Positions 35,843-44,689 of a DNA stretch of 55,273 bases are shown here, piece by piece. Under the pieces are notes generated by a model that saw only the letters and a list, made by a program, of their open reading frames with translations, searched no databases and was not told the origin of the DNA. The translations under genes were made by a program, and so were the position numbers. The DNA is from Bacillus sp. FJAT-27264 (GTDB lineage: Bacteria; Bacillota; Bacilli; Paenibacillales; Paenibacillaceae): assembly GCF_001682855.1 (NCBI RefSeq), contig NZ_MAQW01000030.1:1-55273 (forward strand), written 5' to 3'. Every line of letters begins with the position of its first letter. Within the stretch, counting starts at the first letter, position 1.

Positions 35843-35943
35843 AGTTTTGCTACGCAAAACTTAAAGCCAACGTTTACGAAGTCAGTTTTGCTACGCAAAA
35901 CTTAAAGCCAACGCTTACGAAGTCAGTTTTGCTACGCAAAACT
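35843..35943. repeat. Three hairpins in a 41-bp tandem array upstream of liaF
   Basis: AGTTTTGCTACGCAAAACT occurs at 35843, 35884 and 35925, exactly 41 bp apart, with near-identical spacers (TTAAAGCCAACG(T/C)TTACGAAGTC). Each copy is an 8-bp stem with a 3-nt loop. The last ends 3 nt before the liaF ribosome binding site. Confidence 0.93.
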
Positions 35944-35959
35944 TTTAGGAGGTGCAAAA

Positions 35960-36607
35960 ATGGATAAGCGGAGCCGTTTGATTGCCATAGGTCTCATCGG
36001 CGTTGGCTGCATAATGATATTTGGCAGATGGATTGGCTTTTTCTCCATTGTGGCCCTCCTGTTCCTGCTGCTGGGTATTTATCGCACGACGACAGGCAAA
36101 GTGAAGCAAGGCTATACCTTGCTTGGCATTGGCGCGGTCATGCTGCTACTGGATCATCTGGTGTTGGTGCTCGGCATATGCCTGATCTCGCTGGTCATCT
36201 TTTTCAGAAAGTCCAAGAAGCTGCAGCACCAGACAAGGTTTATGCAGAAGCAAAACTTTTCTTCCAGATTTGAATGGGATCGTGTGCCATGGGTGATGCA
36301 AAGTCTTAGCGCCTGGCATGTGCTGGGAGAGGCTGATCTTGATCTTTCGCTTGCTATGGCGGATGACCGGGAGACGATCATGCTGTTTCACGGGATTTTC
36401 GGCGATATTGACCTTCATCTGTCAGAAGGCTATGGGGTGGAGATTGAGGCCTTTGTCCTGTTCGGATCGATAGACCTTGGCCTACAGCGGGATACCGGCA
36501 TGCTCAACCGGCTGAACTGGAAATCACCTAATTATGAGACCAGCGAACATAAAGTAAAATTTAACGTATCCTATTTAATAGGGGATTTGGATATCAGATT
36601 GTCTTGA
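35960..36607 (+). CDS. liaF: LiaF-like membrane regulator
   Basis: 215 aa. N-terminal helices (about four TM segments to residue 85), then a soluble beta-rich DUF2154-type domain with WHVLGEADLDLSLAMADD, FHGIFGDIDLHLSEGYGVEIEAFVLFGSIDLGL and a C-terminal YLIGDLDIRLS. LiaF inhibits the LiaS-LiaR system until the envelope is damaged. AGGAGGTGCAAAA precedes ATG. Followed at once by liaS and liaR. Confidence 0.87.
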   Translation: MDKRSRLIAIGLIGVGCIMIFGRWIGFFSIVALLFLLLGIYRTTTGKVKQGYTLLGIGAVMLLLDHLVLVLGICLISLVIFFRKSKKLQHQTRFMQKQNFSSRFEWDRVPWVMQSLSAWHVLGEADLDLSLAMADDRETIMLFHGIFGDIDLHLSEGYGVEIEAFVLFGSIDLGLQRDTGMLNRLNWKSPNYETSEHKVKFNVSYLIGDLDIRLS

Positions 36608-36630
36608 GCATAAGGAAGGAGGGCCCCCGG

Positions 36631-37665
36631 GTGGGAAAGAAGAACACGAATATGATTTCGCGCAGCATGGGTGAGGGGGCTCTGTTCTCCTTTGTCATGC
36701 TGCTCGTTATTATGTACATCATGTATACATATGGTTATTTGAAGCCTTTTGAGAACTGGACGGTTGGGGTACGAACGGCGATTACGATGGTTCTGCTCCC
36801 TGTAGGTTTCGGTATGGGCTTCGGGTTCTATCAAGGGTTTCGCGTAAAGCGTAAGCTTGAGCGGCTTCGGGAGACCTTGGTCCTGTGGGAAAAAGGTAAC
36901 CTGACGCTGTCCATGCCGCAACTAGGCGACGATGAACTCGGCAGACTCGGCGAACAGCTGAGCCGGATCAGCGTCAAATGGGAGAATCAGGTGAACACCC
37001 TCCAGCGGCTGTCCACCAACAATGCGCAGCTTGCTGAGCAGGCGCGTGTCTCGGCGATTATCGAGGAACGGCAGCGGCTTGCACGGGAGCTGCATGATGC
37101 GGTCTCGCAGCAGCTTTTTGCCATCTCTATGACGGCTACTGCGGTGGGGCGGACGCTAGAGAAGGATTTTGACAAAGCTCAGCGTCAGATTGCCTTGATC
37201 GAAGAGATGTCGGCGGTGGCCCAGTCGGAAATGCGGGCGTTGCTGCTGCACTTAAGACCAGTCTATCTGGAGGGCAAGGGACTGGAGCAGGGCCTGCGGG
37301 AGCTAGTCCGCGAGCTGCAAGAGAAGATGCCCATTGAGATTGTGTTCGAGATGGACCCTGATGTCCATTTGATGAAGGGGATCGAGAACCATTTGTTCCG
37401 CATTGTGCAGGAAGCCATCTCCAACACGCTGCGGCATGCCAAAGCTTCCAAGATGGAGATTCGATTGCATCGCCGCGGAGATACGGTGCGGTTAACGCTG
37501 CGAGATGATGGTGTGGGCTTTGAGTTGGATGAGAACAAGCAGACCTCTTATGGTCTGTCGAATATGCAGGAGCGTATTATAGAGACCGGGGGTTCCATTC
37601 AGTTCATCACCGCGCCGGGCAAAGGAACACGCATTGAGATTACTGTACCTGTAGTCAATGAATAG
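36631..37665 (+). CDS. liaS: LiaS-like sensor histidine kinase
   Basis: 344 aa. Two TM helices at about 17-35 and 48-70 with a short loop, a HAMP-like linker, HisKA_3 motif RQRLARELHDAVSQQLFAISM (H155) and HATPase_c (NTLRHAKASKMEIRL, DDGVGFE, YGLSNMQERI). This is the NarL-type kinase class. GTG 36631 is chosen because AAGGAGG precedes it by 8 nt. Lies between liaF and liaR. Confidence 0.9.
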   Translation: MGKKNTNMISRSMGEGALFSFVMLLVIMYIMYTYGYLKPFENWTVGVRTAITMVLLPVGFGMGFGFYQGFRVKRKLERLRETLVLWEKGNLTLSMPQLGDDELGRLGEQLSRISVKWENQVNTLQRLSTNNAQLAEQARVSAIIEERQRLARELHDAVSQQLFAISMTATAVGRTLEKDFDKAQRQIALIEEMSAVAQSEMRALLLHLRPVYLEGKGLEQGLRELVRELQEKMPIEIVFEMDPDVHLMKGIENHLFRIVQEAISNTLRHAKASKMEIRLHRRGDTVRLTLRDDGVGFELDENKQTSYGLSNMQERIIETGGSIQFITAPGKGTRIEITVPVVNE

Positions 37666-37680
37666 GAGGGAAGGGTAGCA

Positions 37681-38337
37681 ATGGAGGAAATGGAGACATC
37701 CATCAAGGTGCTGCTAGTCGATGATCATGAGATGGTCCGGATCGGATTGGCTGCGGTCCTGGGTACCGAAGACGGTATTGAAGTAGTGGGAGAAGCAGGG
37801 AGTGGGGAGGAAGGCATACGCCTTGCTCATGAATACAATCCTGATGTTGTGTTGATGGATCTTGTCATGGACGGTATGGATGGTATTGAAACGACGAGGC
37901 AGTTGATGAAGACATTTCCCGATTGTAAAGTCATTGTGCTCACCAGCTATTTGGATGATGAAAAAATGTACCCGGTGATCGAAGCAGGAGCTTTCAGTTA
38001 TCTGCTCAAAACCTCACGGGCGACTGAAGTTGCGGATGCTATCCGCGCTGCGGCCCGGGGGCAGTCTGTACTGGAATCCCAGGTGGCTTCCAAGATGATG
38101 AACCGCTTCCGCAACGATGCGAAAGGTGAGTCTCCAGCCTACAAGGAGCTAACGGATCGGGAGATGGAGGTTCTGCGCCTGCTGGCTCAGGGAAAATCCA
38201 ATCAGGATATCGCCGACCAGCTTATTATTGGAATCAAGACTGTGAAATTCCATGTGACGAATATTCTCGCCAAGCTGGATGTGGAGGACCGCACCCAGGC
38301 GGCCATTTATGCATATAAAAACGGACTTGCGGAGTAA
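37681..38337 (+). CDS. liaR: LiaR-like NarL-family response regulator
   Basis: 218 aa. Receiver with D14-D15, phospho-acceptor D60 (VVLMDLVMDGMDGIE), K near 110 (LLKTSRA) and a LuxR-type helix-turn-helix (LTDREMEVLRLLAQGKSNQDIADQL...TVKFHVTNILAKL). GGAGGGAAGGGTAGC precedes ATG. It should control the lia/psp genes encoded upstream; the target sequence was not identified here. Confidence 0.9.
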   Translation: MEEMETSIKVLLVDDHEMVRIGLAAVLGTEDGIEVVGEAGSGEEGIRLAHEYNPDVVLMDLVMDGMDGIETTRQLMKTFPDCKVIVLTSYLDDEKMYPVIEAGAFSYLLKTSRATEVADAIRAAARGQSVLESQVASKMMNRFRNDAKGESPAYKELTDREMEVLRLLAQGKSNQDIADQLIIGIKTVKFHVTNILAKLDVEDRTQAAIYAYKNGLAE

Positions 38338-38352
38338 TCCGCAGGTTTTTTT
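38325..38352 (+). terminator. Intrinsic terminator overlapping the liaR stop
   Basis: A 9-bp stem (38325-38333 with 38338-38346), GTAA loop and a T run. The stem contains the last codons of liaR. Confidence 0.85.
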
Positions 38353-38446
38353 ATTGCAGCTGAATCAGTTTCATAAATCCATAAGTGAGCGTCTAATCAT
38401 CAATATCAAGTTGTACATGGTTTAGGTATGACTTGACATTGTACCT

Positions 38447-38466
38447 ATTCGGATTGAAATCCGAAT
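38447..38466. promoter_or_regulatory. 20-bp inverted repeat upstream of ywmB
   Basis: ATTCGGATT-GA-AATCCGAAT, nine-bp perfect arms, 8 bp after a TTGACA (38433-38438). No matching -10 at normal spacing, so it may be an operator or an mRNA hairpin. Confidence 0.4.
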
Positions 38467-38554
38467 TATAAAATTGATTCAAGTTTAAAATCTCCCATCC
38501 CTGGACATCCTGTTTAGTAGATTGCTAGAGACCGGATGGAAAGGGAGATGGACG

Positions 38555-39403
38555 ATGGGGAACGGGAACAAGGGAGCAGGGAAAGCAACGCTGCTGGTAA
38601 TGTGTTTGAGTCTTGCGGTGATCCTGGTGGCAGGATTTATTAATGAAGCGGAGGCTCAACCGTTTAAGGAAGTAGCCTCAGTACGCGTTACTGTTCGAGA
38701 CGCTGATGCGAGAGATATTGGCGGAGTTAGCGGCATGGAAGAGTCTCTTTCTCTGCTATCATTGCTAGGCCAGCAGGCTACACAACCTGGAACCCCTATG
38801 CGTCTTGTTCTGAAATGGCAAGGTGAGTACAGTGAGGGGGATGACGTTCGTCCTGCAGCTCCTCTCACAGCTGCGGAGCTAGCTGAAGACCTTGGGCTAA
38901 ACATCCCTACTGCTGTTGAAGAACATGGACATCTGATCTACCGTGCTACGTCCTCGCTGACAGAGGATACTTCGATTTCGCTCTTCTGGAGTGAACTGGG
39001 TGAGGGCCATAGCTATGTGATAGCCACTTTGGAGTCAGCAGATTTGGCTAATTCAGGGGATTGGCAGGATCAAGCTATACAGATGGGTAGGCTTATGCTG
39101 AAGAGTGGGATTGATGCTAAATGGAATGCATCCCTGCAAGGAACGGCTAATGAGCAAGCGCAGCCTAAAGAGGCGTTACTAATGGCTGAAAAGAACTTTG
39201 CTACCCAGATTCCGGGGCTGGCTGAAGCAGAGAGCTACGAAGACGAAGCTACCTACAGCCGTTCTTACACGGTGCCGGGGTTGGAACGTTTTGTCGTCAG
39301 CGGCAGTCACAACCTGGGTATGCAGGCGGCTGTCCATAGAGATGGTATCAACAATGAGAATAGAATAACCATCGGTTTTCCTCTGATTACGATTGAATAT
39401 TGA
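38555..39403 (+). CDS. YwmB-like secreted protein
   Basis: 282 aa. N-terminal signal or anchor (ATLLVMCLSLAVILVAGFI), then a mixed alpha/beta region with two halves, VRLV-type strand LVLKWQGEYSEG, FATQIPGLAEAESYEDEATYSRSY and an end ITIGFPLITIEY. These fit the YwmB (DUF1779) family known from Bacillus, whose role is not settled. Start ATG 38555 follows GGGAGATGG; the frame is open to 38522. Monocistronic between liaR and zwf. Confidence 0.7.
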   Translation: MGNGNKGAGKATLLVMCLSLAVILVAGFINEAEAQPFKEVASVRVTVRDADARDIGGVSGMEESLSLLSLLGQQATQPGTPMRLVLKWQGEYSEGDDVRPAAPLTAAELAEDLGLNIPTAVEEHGHLIYRATSSLTEDTSISLFWSELGEGHSYVIATLESADLANSGDWQDQAIQMGRLMLKSGIDAKWNASLQGTANEQAQPKEALLMAEKNFATQIPGLAEAESYEDEATYSRSYTVPGLERFVVSGSHNLGMQAAVHRDGINNENRITIGFPLITIEY

Positions 39404-39607
39404 AGATGACATCATATAAGTTGAAATATAGTCCATAATAAGAAAAGGTGATCGCTTTTGTCGATATCCCGAGGGTAATTGTCAGGAATGTGATAGCATC
39501 CTTTTTCGGAATATGATAAAATGGCATCACGCCGTTAAAGTGTTAATGCATGTACCCGGCGTTGAGAATGATTGTCAACTAAATTACATACAGAGAGATG
39601 AGGAGCC

Positions 39608-41158
39608 ATGGCTGAAAATCAAACCCTTGATGCACTGCGTACACCCGGTGCTGTATTTTTTATCTTTGGGGCTACCGGAGACTTAGCCCGGCGTAAGCTG
39701 TTCCCGGCTATTTACAGCTTGTACCGTGAAGGCAAGCTGGCACATGATTTTGCGGTAATTGGCGTGGCGCGTCGTCCGCGTACTCAAGATGAATTCAGAG
39801 AAGACGTGAAGGAATCCATCCGTGAATTCTGCCGTTACCAGGCAGAAGACGAGAGCGAATGGAACGGCTTCGTTCAGCATTTTGAATACAAATCTCTGGA
39901 CATCAATAATATTGACGGGTTCCGTGAGCTGAGTGCCCAGACAGAAGTGTTGGAAGGCAAGTTTGAAATTCCGGGCAACCGTATTTTCTACCTTGCGCTT
40001 GCACCTGAGCTGTTTGGCAGCGTGTCTAATAACCTGAAAGCCGGCGGTATGCTGGATAGCAGAGGCTGGAACCGACTTGTGATCGAGAAGCCGTTCGGGT
40101 ATGATCTGGAATCAGCAGAGCAACTGAACGAGCAGATTCGTCAGGTCTTCAAGGAAGAAGAAATCTACCGTATCGACCACTATCTCGGTAAGGAAATGGT
40201 GCAGAACATTGAAGTTATCCGTTTTGCGAATGCCTTTTTCGAACCGCTTTGGAATAACAAGCATATTGCCAATATCCAGATTACACTCGGCGAGACTGTG
40301 GGTGTCGAAGAGCGCGGCGGATATTATGATCATGCCGGTGCCCTTCGGGATATGGGGCAGAATCACATACTGCAACTCCTAACCATGATTGCCATGGAGC
40401 CACCTAGCCGTCTGCTGGCTGAGGATATCCGTGACGAGAAGGTCAAAGTACTCCGTTCACTCCGTCCTTACGCTAACGCTGAAGAGGTACGTGTGAACGT
40501 TGTGCGTGGCCAGTACACAGAAGGCTCACATAAAGGTAAGACTCTGCCAGCTTATCGGCAGGAAGATAAGGTAGATCCGGAGTCCAAAACGGAAACGTAT
40601 TTCGCTGCCCGCGTATTCGTGGACAACTTCCGCTGGGCCGGAGTTCCGTTCTATATCCGTACAGGCAAACGCCTTCCGGTGAAGACGACGGAAGTGGTTG
40701 TAGAGTTCAAGGGCATGCCGACCAACGTCTATCTGGGTCAAAAGCATAAACTGGAACCAAACTTGCTCGTAATCCGTGTAAACCCGATGGAAGGCATCTA
40801 TGTGAAGATCAATGCCAAGAAACCGGGCTCGGAATCCGAAATTCAGCCACTGGCAATGGATTTCTGCCAAAGCTGTATGGTGGGTATCAACTCACCGGAA
40901 GCTTATGAGCGTTTGCTGAATGACGCAGCTCGTGGCGATTCCACTTACTTTACGCGCTGGGACGAAGTATCGTCGGCGTGGTCGTTCGTGGACCGTATCG
41001 CCAAGGCATGGAAGGAAGAGTCCAGCGAACTGGCCTCCTACCCAGCAGGCTCATGGGGCCCAGTCGAAGCGGATCAACTGCTGGAACAGGAAGGCTTCCA
41101 CTGGTGGCCGGTGAACGGCCAAGAAGAAGATAATGTAGTATGGCGGCTGAATAACTAA
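39608..41158 (+). CDS. zwf: Glucose-6-phosphate 1-dehydrogenase
   Basis: 516 aa, full length. NADP-binding GATGDLARRKLFPAIY at 21-35 and the active-site signature RIDHYLGKE at 188-196, followed by VQNIEVIRFANAFFEPLWN and FYIRTGKRLPVKTTEVVVEFK. It oxidises glucose 6-phosphate to 6-phosphogluconolactone, the entry of the pentose phosphate pathway. GATGAGGAGCC precedes ATG. Confidence 0.97.
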   Translation: MAENQTLDALRTPGAVFFIFGATGDLARRKLFPAIYSLYREGKLAHDFAVIGVARRPRTQDEFREDVKESIREFCRYQAEDESEWNGFVQHFEYKSLDINNIDGFRELSAQTEVLEGKFEIPGNRIFYLALAPELFGSVSNNLKAGGMLDSRGWNRLVIEKPFGYDLESAEQLNEQIRQVFKEEEIYRIDHYLGKEMVQNIEVIRFANAFFEPLWNNKHIANIQITLGETVGVEERGGYYDHAGALRDMGQNHILQLLTMIAMEPPSRLLAEDIRDEKVKVLRSLRPYANAEEVRVNVVRGQYTEGSHKGKTLPAYRQEDKVDPESKTETYFAARVFVDNFRWAGVPFYIRTGKRLPVKTTEVVVEFKGMPTNVYLGQKHKLEPNLLVIRVNPMEGIYVKINAKKPGSESEIQPLAMDFCQSCMVGINSPEAYERLLNDAARGDSTYFTRWDEVSSAWSFVDRIAKAWKEESSELASYPAGSWGPVEADQLLEQEGFHWWPVNGQEEDNVVWRLNN

Positions 41159-41183
41159 GCTACGTAGCTGCACATATGTGTAT

Positions 41184-41219
41184 AAATCTCCCTGCGGAAG
41201 CCTGCAGGGAGATTTTTTT
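41184..41219 (+). terminator. Intrinsic terminator of zwf
   Basis: AAATCTCCCTGC (41184-41195) pairs with GCAGGGAGATTT (41204-41215) and is followed by T. Confidence 0.93.
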
Positions 41220-41273
41220 GAAAATATAAGAATTATATGTTTCACACTATATATCATCCTTATATTTCTCGCT

Positions 41274-41313
41274 GAAACGGATATCGTCCCTTAGAGGACG
41301 GCAAAGCCGTTTC
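41274..41313 (+). ncRNA. Unassigned two-helix hairpin
   Basis: GAAACGG (41274-41280) pairs with CCGTTTC (41307-41313), and inside it CGTCC (41285-41289) pairs with GGACG (41296-41300), leaving GCAAAG near the junction. It could be an RNA leader or a degenerate repeat. Not matched to a riboswitch class that I know. Confidence 0.3.
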
Positions 41314-41406
41314 TACTTGAATAACAGGAGTAATCGCTTGGGTGCAAGACATCAGACGCATATTTTACAAGAAACGGATGCTTGTCCTTTGTTCGAAGGC
41401 TAAACT

Positions 41407-41620
41407 ATATAGATTGAACTTGAAAATTTGAATTAAGGGAAAAGTAGCGGAGGGGAATTTTGGAACTGAAGGAGCGAAAGCGGCCGCCTTTGTCTGCGGA
41501 TTTCTACCGTGAACAGCGGTATTAATCAAGAAATCTGCAGACAACAGCGGCCGGAAGTCCAAACATTCTCTGGAGTCACGGTTAATCCCAAAATAGAAAA
41601 ATCACTAGTTCAATCTATAT
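41407..41620 (+). repeat. Structured intergenic repeat (hairpin family), copy 1
   Basis: Terminal arms ATATAGATTGAACT (41407-41420) and AGTTCAATCTATAT (41607-41620) are perfect complements. Inside, further helices pair in order: TTTGGA/TCCAAA, CGGCCGC/GCGGCCG, TTGTCTGC/GCAGACAA, GATTTC/GAAATC, ACCG/CGGT. Conserved single-stranded pieces are GGAGCGAAAGC and ACAACAGCG. Related copies are at 46583, 48071 and 44602. Could be a MITE-like element or a structured RNA. Confidence 0.85.
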
Positions 41621-41812
41621 GGTCGTTTCTTTTTACAAAGAGGGCTTTTATGTAGATAATCTCTGCCCGATTTTGTTATACTTTAAAGGATGCTTGCATT
41701 TCATTAATTCTCCAAGTGAAGGGAAATGTAAAATGAGCAAATCACCGATTTGATGCAAACCTGGGGCAATTGAAAAAGCACCATGAATTTTATATATGAA
41801 GGGATATGTGTA

Positions 41813-43399
41813 ATGAGTAAAGCTACGAATCAGGATCTGCAGAAGGAAGTGGATAAGCGCAGAACGTTTGCGATTATTTCCCACCCGGATGCTGGTAAAA
41901 CGACTTTGACGGAGAAGCTGCTGTTGTTCGGCGGCGCGATCCGGCTGGCAGGAACGGTTAAAGCACGGAAGGCCAGCAAACACGCGACGAGTGACTGGAT
42001 GGAAATCGAGAAGCAGCGGGGGATTTCCGTTACTTCCTCTGTTATGCAATTCGATTATATGGATCATCGGGTGAACATTCTGGATACCCCGGGTCACCAA
42101 GATTTCAGTGAGGACACCTACCGTACCCTAACGGCAGCAGATAGCGCGGTCATGCTGATGGACGTGGCGAAGGGTGTGGAGGCACAGACGATCAAGCTGT
42201 TCCAAGTCTGCGCCAAACGTGGCATTCCGATCTTTACCTTCATTAATAAGCTGGACCGTGAAGGCCGCAGTCCGTTTGACCTTATGGAAGAGCTGGAGCA
42301 AGTGCTGGGTATCCGTTCTGTGCCGATGAACTGGCCGATCGGTTCCGGACGTGAGCTGTGCGGAGTATATGACCGGATGAAGAACCAGGTCGAGCTGTTC
42401 CAAGGCGATGATCACTCTGTGATCAAGGTGCAGAAGGTTGAGAGTTACCGTGATCCGATTATTCGCGAAATGGCCGGAGAATATCTGCATGATCAACTAT
42501 GCCAGGATCTGGAGCTGCTGGACATAGCGGGCGACGCTTTTGACTATGAGAAAGTATTGCGGGGAGAGCTTACACCTGTATTCTTTGGTAGTGCGATCAA
42601 CAATTTCGGGGTACAGACCTTCCTGGATAACTTCCTTGAGCTCGCACCAAAGCCGGAACCACGCCGTAGTAATGCGGGTACCGTCGAACCAACAAGTGAG
42701 AAGTTCACGGGTTATGTATTCAAAATTCAAGCCAATATGAACCCGGCCCACCGTGACCGGATTGCTTTCCTGCGTATTGTGTCCGGTAAATTTGAGCGCG
42801 GCATGAGCGTGAAGCATGTGCGGGCAGGCAAGGATATCAAGTTGTCCCAGCCGCAGCAGTTCTTAGCACAGGATCGCGATATTGTCGAAGAAGCCTATCC
42901 GGGCGATATTATCGGTCTGTTCGATCCCGGAATTTTCCGGATCGGGGATTCGCTGAGCCAAGCCGGTGATATTGAGTTCGATGAGCTGCCAACATTCTCG
43001 CCGGAGATTTTTGCCAAGGTAAGTATTAAGAATGCCCTTAAATCGAAGCAGTTCCAGAAGGGTGTCGACCAATTGACCGAAGAGGGCATGATTCAAGTGT
43101 TCCGTACGGTTAGCTTCGACGATATTATTCTGGGCGTAGTTGGACAACTGCAGTTTGAGGTGTTCGATTACCGCATGAAGGGTGAATATGGCGTGGATGT
43201 ACAGCTACAGCGGATGACATATCAGTTCGCTCGCTGGATCGTGGATGAGAATGAGCCGGACCCAAGTAAATTCCGGATTAACTCGACGCTTGTCAAAGAC
43301 AAGAAGGGCAACTACGTGGTGTTGTTCGAGAACGAGTACGCGATGCGTACAGCTATGGAGAAAAATCCGACGGCGAAGTTCTTGGAGACTGCTCCTTAA
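41813..43399 (+). CDS. prfC: Peptide chain release factor 3
   Basis: 528 aa GTPase. G1 SHPDAGKTTLTE, switch region EIEKQRGISVTSSVMQF, G3 DTPGHQDFSEDTYRTL, G4 NKLDREGR, then the RF3 C-terminal domain (GVVGQLQFEVFDYRMKGEYGVDV). It recycles RF1/RF2 from the ribosome after termination. ATG 41813 follows AAGGGATATGTG; ATG 41783 is in frame without a ribosome binding site. Confidence 0.95.
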   Translation: MSKATNQDLQKEVDKRRTFAIISHPDAGKTTLTEKLLLFGGAIRLAGTVKARKASKHATSDWMEIEKQRGISVTSSVMQFDYMDHRVNILDTPGHQDFSEDTYRTLTAADSAVMLMDVAKGVEAQTIKLFQVCAKRGIPIFTFINKLDREGRSPFDLMEELEQVLGIRSVPMNWPIGSGRELCGVYDRMKNQVELFQGDDHSVIKVQKVESYRDPIIREMAGEYLHDQLCQDLELLDIAGDAFDYEKVLRGELTPVFFGSAINNFGVQTFLDNFLELAPKPEPRRSNAGTVEPTSEKFTGYVFKIQANMNPAHRDRIAFLRIVSGKFERGMSVKHVRAGKDIKLSQPQQFLAQDRDIVEEAYPGDIIGLFDPGIFRIGDSLSQAGDIEFDELPTFSPEIFAKVSIKNALKSKQFQKGVDQLTEEGMIQVFRTVSFDDIILGVVGQLQFEVFDYRMKGEYGVDVQLQRMTYQFARWIVDENEPDPSKFRINSTLVKDKKGNYVVLFENEYAMRTAMEKNPTAKFLETAP

Positions 43400-43449
43400 C
43401 TTTTAGCAAGAAACTCTATTTCCCATAATCGTCTGCTCGGATATTGATG

Positions 43450-43503
43450 AAAAACCTCCGCACTCAGGTTGCTGGCTAGCATCCTGATGTTGCGGAGGTT
43501 TTT
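43450..43503. terminator. Bidirectional intrinsic terminator
   Basis: AAAAACCTCCGC (43450-43461) pairs with GCGGAGGTTTTT (43492-43503). It lies between convergent prfC and sspI. Confidence 0.9.
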
Positions 43504-43521
43504 GGCTGATGGCACTCCAGA

Positions 43522-43761
43522 TCAGGAAGTGGTCAGAGATCCGGGAGTCATCGACTTGAGATTTTCGTGCAGCAGTTCTATGACCTTATCCTGCTTGGCG
43601 GCGTCGAGGTGCTTCCAAGTGATCTCAAACATCACACCGAGGCCGGGAAGCGCAGCTTCAGGACCGTCGATAGAACCTTCGATCATGTTGCGGAGATCAC
43701 CTTCGGATTGCCCGTGCACTTTATGAATAACCGCCTGCCGCAAATCAAGTGTAACTGGCAT
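43522..43761 (-). CDS. sspI: Small acid-soluble spore protein SspI
   Basis: 79 aa with the SspI pattern LDLRQAVIHKVHGQSEGDLRNMIEGSIDGPE...LPGLGVMFEITWKHLDAAKQDKVIELL. SspI is packed in the spore core, made by the forespore under sigma-G. AAGGAGG precedes two ATGs; the second (43761) has the better spacing. It is the clearest sign that the host forms spores. Confidence 0.9.
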   Translation of the reverse strand: MPVTLDLRQAVIHKVHGQSEGDLRNMIEGSIDGPEAALPGLGVMFEITWKHLDAAKQDKVIELLHENLKSMTPGSLTTS

Positions 43762-43895
43762 CATACAACCTCCTTAATAATTGAGCAAAGGGTTACAGGA
43801 TATAATGTACCCTGCCTTGGAGCTGAAAATTCAAGTTTTTAAGGCCTTATGCTATACTGTGGGGAGATGCAGACAGCAACGGGAGGTACATGGAT

Positions 43896-44555
43896 ATGGC
43901 CAAAAAACAATATGCCATTATCGGCATGGGGCGTTTCGGCTCAAGTGTAGCCAAGGCGCTTAGCGGCATGGGGTTTGATGTGCTGGCAATTGATGCGGAC
44001 GAGCAGCGAACGCAGGAAATATCGACCATCGTGACCCACGCGGTAACCGCGGATTCCACCGACGAAGAGGCGCTGCGGGCGCTCGGCATTCGTAATTTTG
44101 ATGTGGTTGTGGTCGCGATTGGGGAGGATATCCAGTCCAGCATTTTGACGACACTGATCCTAAAGGATCTGGGGGTTCCGGCGATTCTGGTTAAAGCGAA
44201 AAGCGAGCTGCACGGTAAGGTGCTCAGTAAGATTGGAGCGGACAAGGTCATTTATCCGGAGCGGGATATGGGGATGCGTGTGGCTCATCATCTGGCTTCC
44301 CCAAACATTCTGGATTATATTGAGCTATCCCCGGATTACAGTATTCTGGATATGAAGGTGTCCGGGCCGATGCTGGGCAAAAACCTGCTGGAGCTTGACA
44401 TCCGGGCAAAATATGGATGTAACGTCATGGCGATCCGCAAGGGTGAGGAAATGAATATTTCTCCGCGTGCCGAGGATCGTTTGGCTGAAGGCGATATTCT
44501 CGTTATCGTTGGCCGGAAGGATAATTTGGCGAAGTTGGAAATGGCTTATTTGTAG
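43896..44555 (+). CDS. KtrA-like potassium channel gating subunit (TrkA family)
   Basis: 219 aa. RCK_N/TrkA-N domain with GMGRFGSSVAKAL nucleotide-binding loop, VTADSTDEEALRALGIRNFDVVVVAIG, and a TrkA_C domain (residues about 135-219, MLGKNLLELDIRAKYG). It would gate a KtrB/KtrD K+ channel, not encoded here. GGGAGG precedes; ATG 43890 is possible (two codons longer). Confidence 0.92.
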   Translation: MAKKQYAIIGMGRFGSSVAKALSGMGFDVLAIDADEQRTQEISTIVTHAVTADSTDEEALRALGIRNFDVVVVAIGEDIQSSILTTLILKDLGVPAILVKAKSELHGKVLSKIGADKVIYPERDMGMRVAHHLASPNILDYIELSPDYSILDMKVSGPMLGKNLLELDIRAKYGCNVMAIRKGEEMNISPRAEDRLAEGDILVIVGRKDNLAKLEMAYL

Positions 44556-44601
44556 GGGAACTGGGGCCGTAGGGATCTTAGAACCTTTGGGGCTATTCCG
44601 A

Positions 44602-44689
44602 GGAAGGTTTGGACTTACGATCGCTGTTGTTTCCAGTTATATGATTAACCGCTTTTCGGTTGAAAGCTGGAATAACGGGAATAGCTCCT
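44602..44689 (-). repeat. Diverged, reversed copy of the hairpin family
   Basis: Read on the minus strand it keeps ACAACAGCG, a C/G block and AAGTCCAAACC. It also keeps the helices TTCCAG/CTGGAA and AACCG/CGGTT in the places held by TTGTCTGC/GCAGACAA and ACCG/CGGT in copy 1. Outer arms are not found. It abuts or overlaps the first unit of the element at 44673. Confidence 0.5.

Larger units (their letters stand above)
35251..35959. other. Long intergenic region with three repeat structures
   Basis: 709 bp: terminator at 35295-35338, a non-coding stretch with no credible gene at 35340-35610, the four-unit element at 35617-35800 and three hairpin repeats at 35843-35943 next to liaF. Confidence 0.75.
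41159..41812. other. Intergenic region between zwf and prfC
   Basis: 654 bp. Terminator at 41184-41219, an unassigned hairpin at 41274-41313 and the structured repeat at 41407-41620. Nothing else recognised. Confidence 0.7.

Noticed and set aside
35843..35943. CRISPR-like look of regularly spaced repeats
   Set aside because: The 41-bp spacers are also nearly identical, there are only three copies and no cas genes.
41274..41345. GCAAAGCC near a hairpin, like part of the c-di-GMP-I (GEMM) riboswitch
   Set aside because: The other conserved GEMM segments and the tetraloop receptor are missing and no suitable gene follows closely.
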